Shown: positions 1 through 7,220, counted from the first letter of the stretch. The stretch: DNA of 8,415 bases from Deltaproteobacteria bacterium (GCA_029570245.1 JAKQSH010000309.1:1-8415), one strand, 5' to 3'. The notes: generated by a model not told the origin, from the letters alone. Numbers and translations are program-made.

Positions 1-12
1 TTCCACGCCCTC

Positions 13-1275
13 TTACCCTCTTCTCTTCAGAATTTCCTTCTCGTAAGCCTGGGCTTCTTTTATCCAGGCGTTTCCGGCGGGAACCTGCATGCTCTCGCAG
101 AAATAATCCCACACGTCGCCTGCGGGCATGGCTTTCTGTTCTTCGGCCAGCGCCAGCACCGCGAAGCCGTCGCCGTTGCGCTCATAACGGCGCATAAGCT
201 CCAGCGGTTCCAGCAGCGCCGCCAGCAGCGCCTTCTGGGTGGCGCGCACGCCGGTCACCCATGCGCCGACACGGTTGATGCCGCCGTCGAAGAAATCCAG
301 CGCCAGCCGCACGCGCTCAAGCGCACGGGCGCGCACTATTTCTTCGGCAAGGCTGCGCAGATCGTCGTTGACTATGACGACGTGATCTGAGTCCCAGCGC
401 AGCGGGCGCGAAACGTGCAACAGCAGTTCGTCGCAGAACGGCAGCAGCGAAGGAATTTTGTCGGCTACGGATTCGGTGGGGTGATAGTGGCCCATGTCCA
501 TGCAGATCATTTTTCCGTGCTTCAGCGCGTAGGCCAGGTAAAAATCGTGCGAACCGACCACGTAGGTTTCGGAGCCGATGCCGAAAAGCTTCGATTCCAG
601 CGCGTCGCGCATTTCATCGACGGGATATGCGGTGCCGAAAATGATGTCCAGGCTGTCGCGCAGCAACTCGCGCCGCCGCAGGCGCAGCAGGCTGATGTCT
701 TTGGCGCCGTCGGCTATCCATATGTTGTGGATGCAGGGCGTCTCAAGTTCGCGGCCCATGTGCGCGGCGATGGCGCGGCAGGCTTCGACATGCTCTATCC
801 AGAACTTGCGCACCGTGTCGTCCTCGCTCGAAAGCGTGTAGCCGCTTGCGGCCATCGGGTGCGAAAAGAGCGTACAGTTGAAGTCCAGCCCCAGCCCCTG
901 CTCGCGCGCCCAGTCGATCCATCCGTAAAAATGGCGCGGCTCGATGCGGTTGCGCTCCACCTTCTGCCCGCCGAACTCGCCGTAAATGGCGTGCAGGTTT
1001 ACGCGATGTTTTCCGGGAATGAGCGACAGCGCGCACTCCAGATCGTCACGCAGTTCGCGCGGGTTGCGGGCGCGGCCCGGATGCGCGCCGGTGACGGCTA
1101 TGCCGCCGCCGGAGAGCCCCGCGCCGGGCGCTTCGAAGCCGCCCACATCGTCGCCCTGCCAGCAGTGAACGGAAAGCGCCGTCTGCTCCAGAGCCGCCAG
1201 AGCCTTGTCGGTATCGACGCCGAGCGCGGCGTAGCGCTCGCGGGCTTCATCGTAACGTTGTTCGATTGAAAGCAT
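13..1275 (-). CDS. rhaA: L-rhamnose isomerase
   Basis: Converts L-rhamnose to L-rhamnulose in the cytoplasm, the first step of the phosphorylating rhamnose pathway. The 420-residue product matches the family length (about 419 in E. coli) and aligns along its whole length with E. coli RhaA as I recall it. Metal-site residues are present: GHYHPTE at 262-268 (H263 as the likely ligand) and RWDSDH at 293-298 (D295 and D297). The ending YEKEILKRRG is typical of the family. I chose the ATG at 1275. The frame stays open to a further start at 1350, but that adds 25 basic residues, runs into rhaB and lacks family support. The 1275 start has AGGAGA (1282-1287) 6 bases upstream. It is the last gene of rhaD-rhaB-rhaA and begins 34 bases after rhaB. 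Only 12 bases follow its stop in the window, so a further operon gene cannot be excluded. Confidence 0.96.
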   Translation of the reverse strand: MLSIEQRYDEARERYAALGVDTDKALAALEQTALSVHCWQGDDVGGFEAPGAGLSGGGIAVTGAHPGRARNPRELRDDLECALSLIPGKHRVNLHAIYGEFGGQKVERNRIEPRHFYGWIDWAREQGLGLDFNCTLFSHPMAASGYTLSSEDDTVRKFWIEHVEACRAIAAHMGRELETPCIHNIWIADGAKDISLLRLRRRELLRDSLDIIFGTAYPVDEMRDALESKLFGIGSETYVVGSHDFYLAYALKHGKMICMDMGHYHPTESVADKIPSLLPFCDELLLHVSRPLRWDSDHVVIVNDDLRSLAEEIVRARALERVRLALDFFDGGINRVGAWVTGVRATQKALLAALLEPLELMRRYERNGDGFAVLALAEEQKAMPAGDVWDYFCESMQVPAGNAWIKEAQAYEKEILKRRG

Positions 1276-1309
1276 GCTCCGTCTCCTGATCGAATCGGCT
1301 ATGGCTTTG

Positions 1310-2785
1310 TTATTTCGGCTCAAGCGCCATGAAGCGCTCGTAAGCCGCATCCCACTGTGTGTTCGGGCGAGGCTCGTAGATGCGCGGCTCGAATGAATTG
1401 GCCACCACGCGCCGCAGGTGGGCGTGATCTTCGAGTGCGCCGGAACTGATGGCCTGCACCAGCAGATTTCCGACTGCGGTGGCTTCCACCGGGCCGGCCA
1501 GCACTTCCACGCCGCAGGCGTCGGCGCACATCTGACACAGCAGAGGATTCTGCGCTCCGCCGCCTATGATGTGAATGCGGTTGATCGGGCGGCCGCGCAG
1601 TTCATTGAGCTGACCCAGAACCATGCGGTATTTGAGAGCCATTGATTCGATGCAGGCCCGCGCGATCTGGCCCGGCTCTTCTGGCTCGCGCTGTCCGGTT
1701 TTGCGGGCATAGCGCATGATGGCCTGTGTCATGTCGTCGGGAGCCACAAACTCGGAAGCGTCGGGATCAAGCAGCATGCGGAAAGGCTCGGCGCGTTCGG
1801 CCAGCAGCGTAATGTGGCTGTAACCGATGTCGGCCTGTCTGCGCCAGACGGCCATGCACTGCTGCCACAGCCACAGTCCGGTTATATTCTTCAGCACGCG
1901 GAAGTTTCCCGAAGCTCCGCCTTCGTTGGTAAAGTTGTAACTGCGCGAAGCTTCGCTTATCAGCGGCGTATCGGACTCGAAGCCCATCAGCGACCAGGTG
2001 CCGGAGGATATGAAAGCCCAGTCGTCGCCTTCCGAGGGTATGGCGGCTATGGCCGAAGCGGTGTCGTGCGAGGCCACCGCCACCACCGGCAGTCCGCCCA
2101 TGCCGCAGCTGCGCCCGATGTGCGGCAGCAGATGTCCGACGCGTTTGCCGGGCATGACGATTTCGCGCATGAGTCCGATGTCGAGCCCCAGAGCCTCGAA
2201 GATTTCGGGTTCCCAGCTTCCTTTGCGGGGATTGAACAGCTGTGAAGTCGTGGCGAAAGTGAATTCGGAAACGCGCTCGCCGGTGAGCAGATAAATGAAA
2301 AGGTCCGGCATGAAAAGCAGCTCGGAGGCTATCTTCAGCAGCGGCGAATCGTCGCGCCGCATGGCTTCAAGCTGAAAGACGGTGTTCAGCTGCAATATCT
2401 GTGCGCCGCTGAGTTCGTAAAGGCGCTCGCGCGGCATGCGGGCAAAGAACGATTCCGGTGCGCCGTCGGTGCGCGGGTCGCGGTATGCGTGCGGCAGCCC
2501 CAGAATGGAACCGTCGGAGGCCAGAAGCGCGAAGTCCACTCCCCAGGTGTCGATGCCCACGCTTTCGGGCACGGTTTCGCATTCGCCCGAACAGGCGGCA
2601 AGCGCCTTGAGCATTTCGGAGTAGAGCCCGTAAAGGTTCCAGTAAATGTGACCGTTCAGCTTGAGCGCCTCGTTTTCGAAGCGCGCCAGTTCGCCGATTT
2701 CGATGCGGTCGCCGAAAAGCCTGCCCATGATGGCGCGACCGGAGCCAGCGCCCAGGTCGAATGCCAGATATCGCCGTTCGCCCAT
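1310..2785 (-). CDS. rhaB: Rhamnulokinase (FGGY-family sugar kinase)
   Basis: Phosphorylates L-rhamnulose with ATP to L-rhamnulose-1-phosphate, the second step of the pathway. The 491-residue length is normal for the family. The N-terminal FGGY domain opens with the phosphate-binding motif DLGAGSGR (10-17). GIDTWGVDF (78-85) and AYRDPRT (100-106) are substrate-domain motifs shared with E. coli RhaB. ASHDTASA (238-245) carries the probable catalytic base D241. SSGTWSLMGFES (260-271), TNEGG (286-290) and the adenine-site GGGAQN (408-413) follow in order. The ATG at 2785 has AAGGAA (2793-2798) 7 bases upstream, lying inside the end of rhaD. Only 4 bases separate the two genes, so they are probably translationally coupled. 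I see no missing residue or frameshift. Confidence 0.96.
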   Translation of the reverse strand: MGERRYLAFDLGAGSGRAIMGRLFGDRIEIGELARFENEALKLNGHIYWNLYGLYSEMLKALAACSGECETVPESVGIDTWGVDFALLASDGSILGLPHAYRDPRTDGAPESFFARMPRERLYELSGAQILQLNTVFQLEAMRRDDSPLLKIASELLFMPDLFIYLLTGERVSEFTFATTSQLFNPRKGSWEPEIFEALGLDIGLMREIVMPGKRVGHLLPHIGRSCGMGGLPVVAVASHDTASAIAAIPSEGDDWAFISSGTWSLMGFESDTPLISEASRSYNFTNEGGASGNFRVLKNITGLWLWQQCMAVWRRQADIGYSHITLLAERAEPFRMLLDPDASEFVAPDDMTQAIMRYARKTGQREPEEPGQIARACIESMALKYRMVLGQLNELRGRPINRIHIIGGGAQNPLLCQMCADACGVEVLAGPVEATAVGNLLVQAISSGALEDHAHLRRVVANSFEPRIYEPRPNTQWDAAYERFMALEPK

Positions 2786-2789
2786 GCTT

Positions 2790-3611
2790 TTATTCCTTAA
2801 GGTTGAAAGCTTTCACCAGTTCCTTCAACTGCACTTCCGAAATTCCGCTGGGATGCTGTCCTGCGGCCCGGCAGAGCAGCAGAATTTCGGCGGCTTTGTT
2901 TAAAGTGTCGATCTGATCGAAAGCTTCAATGGCGTCTTTGCCGGTGGCCAGACAGCCGTGCATTTCCCAAAGAATCACCGAATGTCCACGGTTGAAGGCG
3001 TCGATGGTGCCTTCGGCCAGCTTCTGCGAACCGGGCAGTGCGTATGGCACTATGCCTACGCCGCAGGGAATTATGACCTTAACTTCGGGCAGCATGCCCC
3101 ATAAGGCGCGGTTTATGGCGCTCTCCGATTTGTATTCCGGGAAGTGCGTCAGGGCGATCAGCTCGGTCGGATGAGTATGCAGCACCACGCGCTCGTCGCT
3201 GCCGCGGTCTAGCAGCAGTTTGTGTATTGAGAGATGCGAAGCGAACTCGGATGTCGGACGGAAATTCGGCGAGTTGCCGCCGCCCCAGACTATGGTGTAA
3301 CCGGAGCCGTCGTTGTCCACGCGCAGTATGCAGGCGTTGTCCTTGACGTTTCTGGCCAGGTCGCGGAAGCGGTAGCCGGAACCTGTCACCAGAAAATAAT
3401 GTCCGCCCAGGGGCGAATAAGTGTGATCAAGCCCGCGATGTTCTTCTTTTTCGAAGCGGCATTCATGGCCTTCGAGAATGTGGCTGATGTCAACCGAAAG
3501 GTTGCCGCCGTTGCACTCGGCCCAGCCTTTCTGCCACAGATAACCGGCCACTTCGCTTATTTCTTCCACGTAATCTGCAAGGGGGGGACAGGACAGATAC
3601 AATTCGCTCAT
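2790..3611 (-). CDS. rhaD: Rhamnulose-1-phosphate aldolase (class II, zinc)
   Basis: Cleaves L-rhamnulose-1-phosphate into dihydroxyacetone phosphate and L-lactaldehyde. The 273-residue product is the size of E. coli RhaD (274). Residues that correspond to known E. coli sites are visible: NGGN (34-37) and TGSG (76-79) for phosphate binding, E122 in PTSEF as the catalytic glutamate, and the zinc ligands H145 and H147 (HTHPTEL) and H218 (EMHG). This is the first gene of the rha operon. Its ATG at 3611 is preceded by GGAGG (3616-3620), with a somewhat short 4-base spacer. A run of seven C residues on the coding strand (3581-3587) lies at codons 8-11. The frame is intact here, but such a run is prone to slippage. 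The aldolase family is certain. The RhaD assignment rests on the adjacent rhaB and rhaA and the conserved residues. Confidence 0.95.
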   Translation of the reverse strand: MSELYLSCPPLADYVEEISEVAGYLWQKGWAECNGGNLSVDISHILEGHECRFEKEEHRGLDHTYSPLGGHYFLVTGSGYRFRDLARNVKDNACILRVDNDGSGYTIVWGGGNSPNFRPTSEFASHLSIHKLLLDRGSDERVVLHTHPTELIALTHFPEYKSESAINRALWGMLPEVKVIIPCGVGIVPYALPGSQKLAEGTIDAFNRGHSVILWEMHGCLATGKDAIEAFDQIDTLNKAAEILLLCRAAGQHPSGISEVQLKELVKAFNLKE

Positions 3612-3663
3612 GTTTCCTCCGGGTTACTGCCGTTTTAACAACCTGCCGGCAAAATTGCGCAGG

Positions 3664-3699
3664 ATTAGCTATTTTACGTCCGGGCGCTTCAATTTTCCA
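3664..3699 (-). promoter_or_regulatory. Candidate sigma70-type promoter of rhaDBA
   Basis: Reading the minus strand, a -35-like TGGAAA (3694-3699, 4 of 6 matches) is separated by 17 bases from a -10-like TAAAAT (3671-3676, 5 of 6 matches). The expected start is near 3664, giving a leader of about 50 bases before the rhaD ATG. It lies back to back with the plus-strand promoter of the dehydrogenase gene. This is a match to consensus only. Confidence 0.45.
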
Positions 3700-3722
3700 G
3701 AATATTAGATATAATTCAACTT
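3688..3722 (+). promoter_or_regulatory. Candidate promoter of the alcohol dehydrogenase gene
   Basis: A perfect TATAAT (-10) lies at 3710-3715. The -35 is weak (TTCAAT at 3688-3693, 16-base spacer, about 3 of 6 matches), so an activator may be needed. Transcription would begin near 3722. That places the upstream ATG (3723) at the very start of the message and the ribosome-binding site of the downstream ATG (3747) within the leader, which supports 3747 as the start codon. Confidence 0.5.
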
Positions 3723-3746
3723 ATGACAATCAGCAGGGGTGCTTTA

Positions 3747-4922
3747 ATGCAGAGTCCGTTTTCATTTGCAGTCACGCCGGAAATTCACTTTGGAACCGGG
3801 ACAGGTGCAGAAGCGGCGCGCGCCGCAGCCGGGTTCGGCAGGCGGATGCTGCTTGTAAGCGGCGGAGAATCGCATACCCGCAGCGAACACTTCGGACGTT
3901 TTCTGAAGGCCGCAGAAAATGCCGGAATCGAATTCACGCAGGTGAAAATAAGCGGCGAACCATCGCCGGAGCCGATTGACAGAGCCGTAAGGGAAAACCT
4001 GGCCGGCGGCATCGAGGTTGTGCTGGCCTGGGGCGGCGGTTCGGCCATAGACGCCGGAAAAGCCATTGCCGCCATGCTGAAGAAGGGCGGGCCTCTCATC
4101 GACTACCTGGAAGGAGTAGGCTCAAAAAAGTACGACGGCGAGCGCCTGCCTTTTATTGCGGTGCCGACCACCGCCGGAACCGGCTCTGAGGCCACCTGCA
4201 ACGCCGTCATTTCACGCGTGGGCAGAAACGGTTTCAAGCGTTCGCTGCGTCATAAGAAACTCATGCCGGACCTGGCTTTCGTCGATCCGCTGCTTACTTT
4301 ATCCTGCCCGCATCAGACTACGGCTTCGGGCGGCATGGACGCCTTTACGCAATTGCTTGAAGCATATGTGTCGCGCGGAGCTTCGCCTTTTACGGATGCG
4401 CTGTGCGAAAGCGCGCTGCCCGGTGCTGTTCTGTGGCTGCCGCGCCTGCTTGACGGCGAGTCCGACAACCTCGAAGGCCGCAGCGCCATGAGTTACGCCG
4501 CACTGGTTTCGGGGCTTGCGCTTACAAACGCCAATCTGGGAGCGGTGCACGGCATGGCCGGGCCCCTGGGCGGACTTTTTCCAATTCCGCACGGTGCGGC
4601 CTGCGGAACGCTGCTGGCTCCAGTCACCGAAAAAACCATCGCCGGACTGTTCCGCGAGAATCCCGCCCACCCGGCGCTTGAAAAATATGCCCGCGTCGGA
4701 CGCCTGCTTTCGGCGCGTCCGGTAAACGAAAAAACCGCCGCCTGCCGTCAGCTTGTCGAAACGCTTTATCGCTGGAGCGACGATTTCGGCATGCCGCGTC
4801 TGAGCGAATACGGCATAGGCGAACACGATCTGGACACCATAGTTGCCGCCTCGGCCAACAAAAACAATCCTGCCGAACTGGACAGAACGGACATGCGCGC
4901 CGTTCTTCTGCAGAGGCTGTAA
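3747..4922 (+). CDS. Iron-containing (group III) alcohol dehydrogenase, possible lactaldehyde reductase
   Basis: NAD(P)-dependent dehydrogenase of the Fe-ADH family, 391 residues. GGGSAID (96-102) is the nucleotide-binding loop, and VPTTAGTGSE (139-148) is the family signature. In the metal region D198 (GMDAFTQ) is present, as are H268 (AVHGMAG) and H282 (IPHGAACG). The position of the second FucO ligand (H200 in E. coli) is Q202, and the FucO His267 position is G272. It is therefore not a canonical FucO. From memory, a DxxxQ subfamily of Fe-ADHs exists, so this need not mean inactivity. I chose the ATG at 3747 because AGGGGT (3735-3740) lies 6 bases upstream. An in-frame ATG at 3723 has no such site and coincides with the predicted transcription start. 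It is transcribed divergently from rhaDBA. RhaD releases L-lactaldehyde, so reduction to L-1,2-propanediol is a reasonable inference, but the substrate cannot be read from sequence. Confidence 0.9.
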   Translation: MQSPFSFAVTPEIHFGTGTGAEAARAAAGFGRRMLLVSGGESHTRSEHFGRFLKAAENAGIEFTQVKISGEPSPEPIDRAVRENLAGGIEVVLAWGGGSAIDAGKAIAAMLKKGGPLIDYLEGVGSKKYDGERLPFIAVPTTAGTGSEATCNAVISRVGRNGFKRSLRHKKLMPDLAFVDPLLTLSCPHQTTASGGMDAFTQLLEAYVSRGASPFTDALCESALPGAVLWLPRLLDGESDNLEGRSAMSYAALVSGLALTNANLGAVHGMAGPLGGLFPIPHGAACGTLLAPVTEKTIAGLFRENPAHPALEKYARVGRLLSARPVNEKTAACRQLVETLYRWSDDFGMPRLSEYGIGEHDLDTIVAASANKNNPAELDRTDMRAVLLQRL

Positions 4923-4928
4923 GACCGC

Positions 4929-4968
4929 AAAAAAGAAAAAAGAAGGCGGGAAAATCTCCCGCCTTCTT
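4929..4968 (-). terminator. Intrinsic terminator between convergent genes
   Basis: An 11-bp perfect stem, AGAAGGCGGGA (4941-4951) with TCCCGCCTTCT (4957-4967), closes a 5-base loop. One further A-T pair extends it. On the minus strand the stem runs into two blocks of six T separated by one C (4929-4941), an ideal terminator for the acyl-CoA synthetase operon ending at 4991. On the plus strand the downstream T content is poor, so termination of the dehydrogenase message is likely weaker. Confidence 0.9.
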
Positions 4969-4990
4969 ATGTGTCTTCTATTCGGAAAAA

Positions 4991-5665
4991 TCAGCGTTTA
5001 ATCATTATGCGGGCGTCGGCAATGACGGCTTTTTCAGCGCCGCACAACACCGGGTTGAGGTCGATGGATTCTATATGGTCGGCCAGTTCGAAGACCATCT
5101 GCGAGAAACGCGCGATAAGATCGGTCAGGTGATCCATGTTGACCGGCGTGCGTCCGCGATAGCCTTCAAGCAGCTTGCGGCCCTTGAGGGCATGCAGCGC
5201 CTGAAGCGCTTCGGCGGCTGAAAGCGGGGCCATGCGGATGCTTACGTCTTTATAAATTTCGACCGAAGTTCCGCCGATGCCGATAAGCACCACCGGCCCG
5301 AACTGCGGGTCCTGCTTGCTGCCCAGAATAACTTCGGCACCCGCCGCCATTTCGTCAAGCAGCACGCCTTCAAAGCCCGGAAGCTCCGAAAGCCTGAAGA
5401 AAACCGCGTCGAGCTGCGCGCTGTCTTTTACTCCCACTACCACGCCGCCTACATCGGACTTGTGCAGCACCTGGTGCGAAACGACTTTCACCACCAGCGG
5501 AAAACCGATTTTCTGCGCCGCAGCCTGCGCTTCTCCGGGGGTTTTAGCCCAGGCGAACTTAGTAGTGGTCAGTCCGTATATGCCGAGCAGTTCTTTGGCC
5601 AGAGGCTCAAGCACCCAGCCTGCTTCCATGGAAGATTTCAGTATTTCGTTTACTCTGTCGTTCAT
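4991..5665 (-). CDS. ADP-forming acyl-CoA synthetase (acetate--CoA ligase), beta subunit
   Basis: This ATP-grasp subunit works with the alpha subunit to convert acyl-CoA, ADP and phosphate to the free acid, CoA and ATP. Its 224 residues fit the small separate beta subunit of ADP-forming acetyl-CoA synthetases. The fused bacterial enzymes carry this domain at one end of a protein of about 700 residues. FPLVVKVVS (55-63) includes the ATP-binding K60. HKSDVGGV (68-75) contains H68, equivalent to the second relay histidine reported for archaeal enzymes (His71 beta). DPQFGP (119-124), GIGGTSVE (129-136) and ESIDLNPV (199-206, probable metal-binding D202 and N204) follow. Its ATG shares bases with the alpha-subunit stop (ATGA, 5662-5665), a sign of translational coupling. 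GAGGT (5673-5677) lies 7 bases upstream. The terminator lies just past its stop. Confidence 0.93.
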   Translation of the reverse strand: MNDRVNEILKSSMEAGWVLEPLAKELLGIYGLTTTKFAWAKTPGEAQAAAQKIGFPLVVKVVSHQVLHKSDVGGVVVGVKDSAQLDAVFFRLSELPGFEGVLLDEMAAGAEVILGSKQDPQFGPVVLIGIGGTSVEIYKDVSIRMAPLSAAEALQALHALKGRKLLEGYRGRTPVNMDHLTDLIARFSQMVFELADHIESIDLNPVLCGAEKAVIADARIMIKR

Positions 5666-7026
5666 CTGTAATACCTCGCGAGCGCTTTCGCCATGTAAAC
5701 CACGCCTTCGACCGAATGCGAAACCGGGATGCCGTTCGACTCGAAGCCTTCGATGTACATCTGATATTTGGGCATGTTCGGGATATACACCAGCACCGGT
5801 TTGTCGAATTCACGCGTGAAAAGCGAAACGTGCGCGCCGATGTCCGGCGTGGCGCCCGGAACGTAAGGCAGGCAGAGCAGAATTACCTGATCGACATAAT
5901 CGCGTTCCAGGAAGAAATTGGTGGCGACTGCGATGTCGGCGTCGGAAACCGAACCTGTAAGGTCGATGGGATTGTTGTAGGAAACTATTTTGCGCACGTT
6001 TTCGGAAAGCTTTTCCGACAGCGCCGCTTTGTCGGCCTGGGGAATTTCCACCAGGTCCAGCCCATGCGCAGAGCAGAGGTCCGAGGCGATGGCGCCGTGG
6101 CCGCCGGATACCGAAATGATTACCGTGCGTTTGCCGCCTTTGCCTCTGTAATGTCCGAGCGCCTTGCAGAAGGACGAGAATTCGCCCGGACTGTCGGCTT
6201 CGATGGCGCCGCACTGCTTCATTACTTCGGAAAAGGTCAGATAATCTCCGGCCAGGGCGGCGGTGTGAGAGCTTACGGCGCGCGTTCCTCCGGGGGTTTT
6301 ACCGGCCTTGAACACCACCACCGGCTTGTTCATGGAACGCACCGTTTCGGCAAAGACCCGTCCGCGCCCCTCTTTGAAGCCTTCGACATAAACGCCGACA
6401 ACGCGTGTGGCGTCGTGTCCGGCGAAATACTGGAGAACGTCCACCTCGTCGATAACGTCTTTGTTGCCGATGGAAACGGCGCTGGAGATGCCGACGTTTT
6501 CCTGCACCAGATTCAACACTATTTCGACCAGGTAACCGCCCGACTGGCTGACGATGGAAACGCAGCCCTGCTTGGGCGTCATTATGCGTTCGACCGGCAG
6601 AAAGATGGTGTTTACGTTGGGCGGAGCGTAAACACCGAGGCAGTTGGGCCCTATGGCCGGGAAGTCGTGCTCTTCGCAGATGCGGCGCACTTCCTCGCGC
6701 AGATCGTGACGGCCCGCTTCGGCGAAACCGCCCGAAACGATGATGGCGCCCTTGACTCCGGCTGCTATGCACTCGCGGAGAGTGTCGGGTACAAAATCGG
6801 CGCGGATGGTAAGCACCGCCAGATCGGGAACTTCAGGCAGCTCGGTGATGCTGGAATAGACCTGCTGTCCGAAATGCCTGCCGCCTTTTGGGTTTATGGC
6901 GTAGGTGCGGGCGTTGGTGCGCAGATGGTTTTTGGCGTAAATGACGTTGGCCGGATGGAACGGATTGCTTTTTGATAACCCGTATACGGCTATTGAATGG
7001 GGTTCGATGATACTGTCAAGTTTCAC
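5662..7026 (-). CDS. ADP-forming acyl-CoA synthetase (acetate--CoA ligase), alpha subunit
   Basis: CoA-binding and CoA-ligase subunit of the NDP-forming acyl-CoA synthetase superfamily, 454 residues, the usual alpha length. The CoA-binding Rossmann domain starts at SIAVYGLSK (11-19) with INPKGG (44-49). IGPNCLG (125-131) and SQSGG (160-164) belong to the succinyl-CoA-synthetase-like core. SSHTAALAGD (252-261) holds H254, the histidine phosphorylated in the reaction. The start is GTG at 7026. A stop lies four codons upstream in frame, no other start exists before internal Met149, and GAGGT (7033-7037) sits 6 bases upstream, so this start is well supported. It forms an operon with the beta subunit (4-base overlap). 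Acetyl-CoA or propionyl-CoA is the likely substrate, by inference from the rhamnose and propanediol context. Acyl specificity cannot be read from the sequence. Confidence 0.93.
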   Translation of the reverse strand: MKLDSIIEPHSIAVYGLSKSNPFHPANVIYAKNHLRTNARTYAINPKGGRHFGQQVYSSITELPEVPDLAVLTIRADFVPDTLRECIAAGVKGAIIVSGGFAEAGRHDLREEVRRICEEHDFPAIGPNCLGVYAPPNVNTIFLPVERIMTPKQGCVSIVSQSGGYLVEIVLNLVQENVGISSAVSIGNKDVIDEVDVLQYFAGHDATRVVGVYVEGFKEGRGRVFAETVRSMNKPVVVFKAGKTPGGTRAVSSHTAALAGDYLTFSEVMKQCGAIEADSPGEFSSFCKALGHYRGKGGKRTVIISVSGGHGAIASDLCSAHGLDLVEIPQADKAALSEKLSENVRKIVSYNNPIDLTGSVSDADIAVATNFFLERDYVDQVILLCLPYVPGATPDIGAHVSLFTREFDKPVLVYIPNMPKYQMYIEGFESNGIPVSHSVEGVVYMAKALARYYR

Positions 7027-7125
7027 TTCGCTACCTCATCTGGAAGATTCGTATTTCAATGAAAACGACGCAGAACGGCATGCAGAAAAGCCCGTCGCAG
7101 ACACACCACGACCCGGCTTCAAAGC

Positions 7126-7160
7126 AGGGAAGATTGTACTTGAATATACTGCGAAGTCAA
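7126..7160 (-). promoter_or_regulatory. Promoter of the acyl-CoA synthetase operon
   Basis: On the minus strand, TTGACT (7155-7160, 5 of 6) and TACAAT (7133-7138, 5 of 6) are separated by 16 bases, the best sigma70-type promoter in the window. Transcription would begin near 7126 and leave a leader of about 100 bases before the GTG start. No known riboswitch structure is recognisable in the leader. It does contain a 16-codon ORF ending beside the ribosome-binding site (see findings). Confidence 0.65.
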
Positions 7161-7172
7161 ATTATTAGAGCT

Positions 7173-7201
7173 GAGCCGCTCTGCGAAAAAAGCTGCGGCT
7201 C
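7173..7201. repeat. Perfect 7-bp inverted repeat
   Basis: GAGCCGC (7173-7179) is repeated as GCGGCTC (7195-7201) around a 15-base spacer that contains the A6 tract. It overlaps the right arm and T-tract of the terminator-like hairpin at 7186-7214, so the two structures cannot form at once. No T-run directly follows it on either strand, so on its own it is a poor terminator. Confidence 0.5.
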
Positions 7202-7214
7202 GTCCGTGCGGCAG
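7186..7214 (-). terminator. Probable intrinsic terminator after the small peptide gene
   Basis: On the minus strand CTGCCGC pairs with GCCGCAG (six pairs, one C-C mismatch) around an 8-base loop. One C and then six T (7186-7191) follow directly. It begins 7 bases after the stop of the 30-codon ORF and lies before the promoter of the next operon. The imperfect stem makes this moderate rather than strong. Confidence 0.5.
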
Positions 7215-7220
7215 ACGGCT

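Noticed and set aside
415..1269. Plus-strand ORF (284 codons) opposite rhaA
   Set aside because: Same reasoning: the minus strand encodes a complete rhamnose isomerase with its active-site residues, and the antisense product has no recognisable domain.
1276..1350. N-terminal extension of rhaA starting at 1350
   Set aside because: It would overlap the rhaB coding end and adds a basic segment absent from the family. The 1275 ATG has a good ribosome-binding site.
3723..3746. Upstream ATG of the alcohol dehydrogenase
   Set aside because: It has no Shine-Dalgarno and sits at the predicted transcription start. Leaderless initiation is possible, but the 3747 start with AGGGGT fits better.
5716..6975. 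Long plus-strand ORF (419 codons) opposite the alpha subunit gene
   Set aside because: It is antisense to a gene with complete family motifs, its product matches nothing I know, and GC-rich codon bias readily keeps opposite frames open.
6941..7168. Plus-strand 75-codon ORF spanning the alpha-subunit start
   Set aside because: It overlaps the alpha gene's start and covers that operon's promoter region, and its composition is not protein-like.
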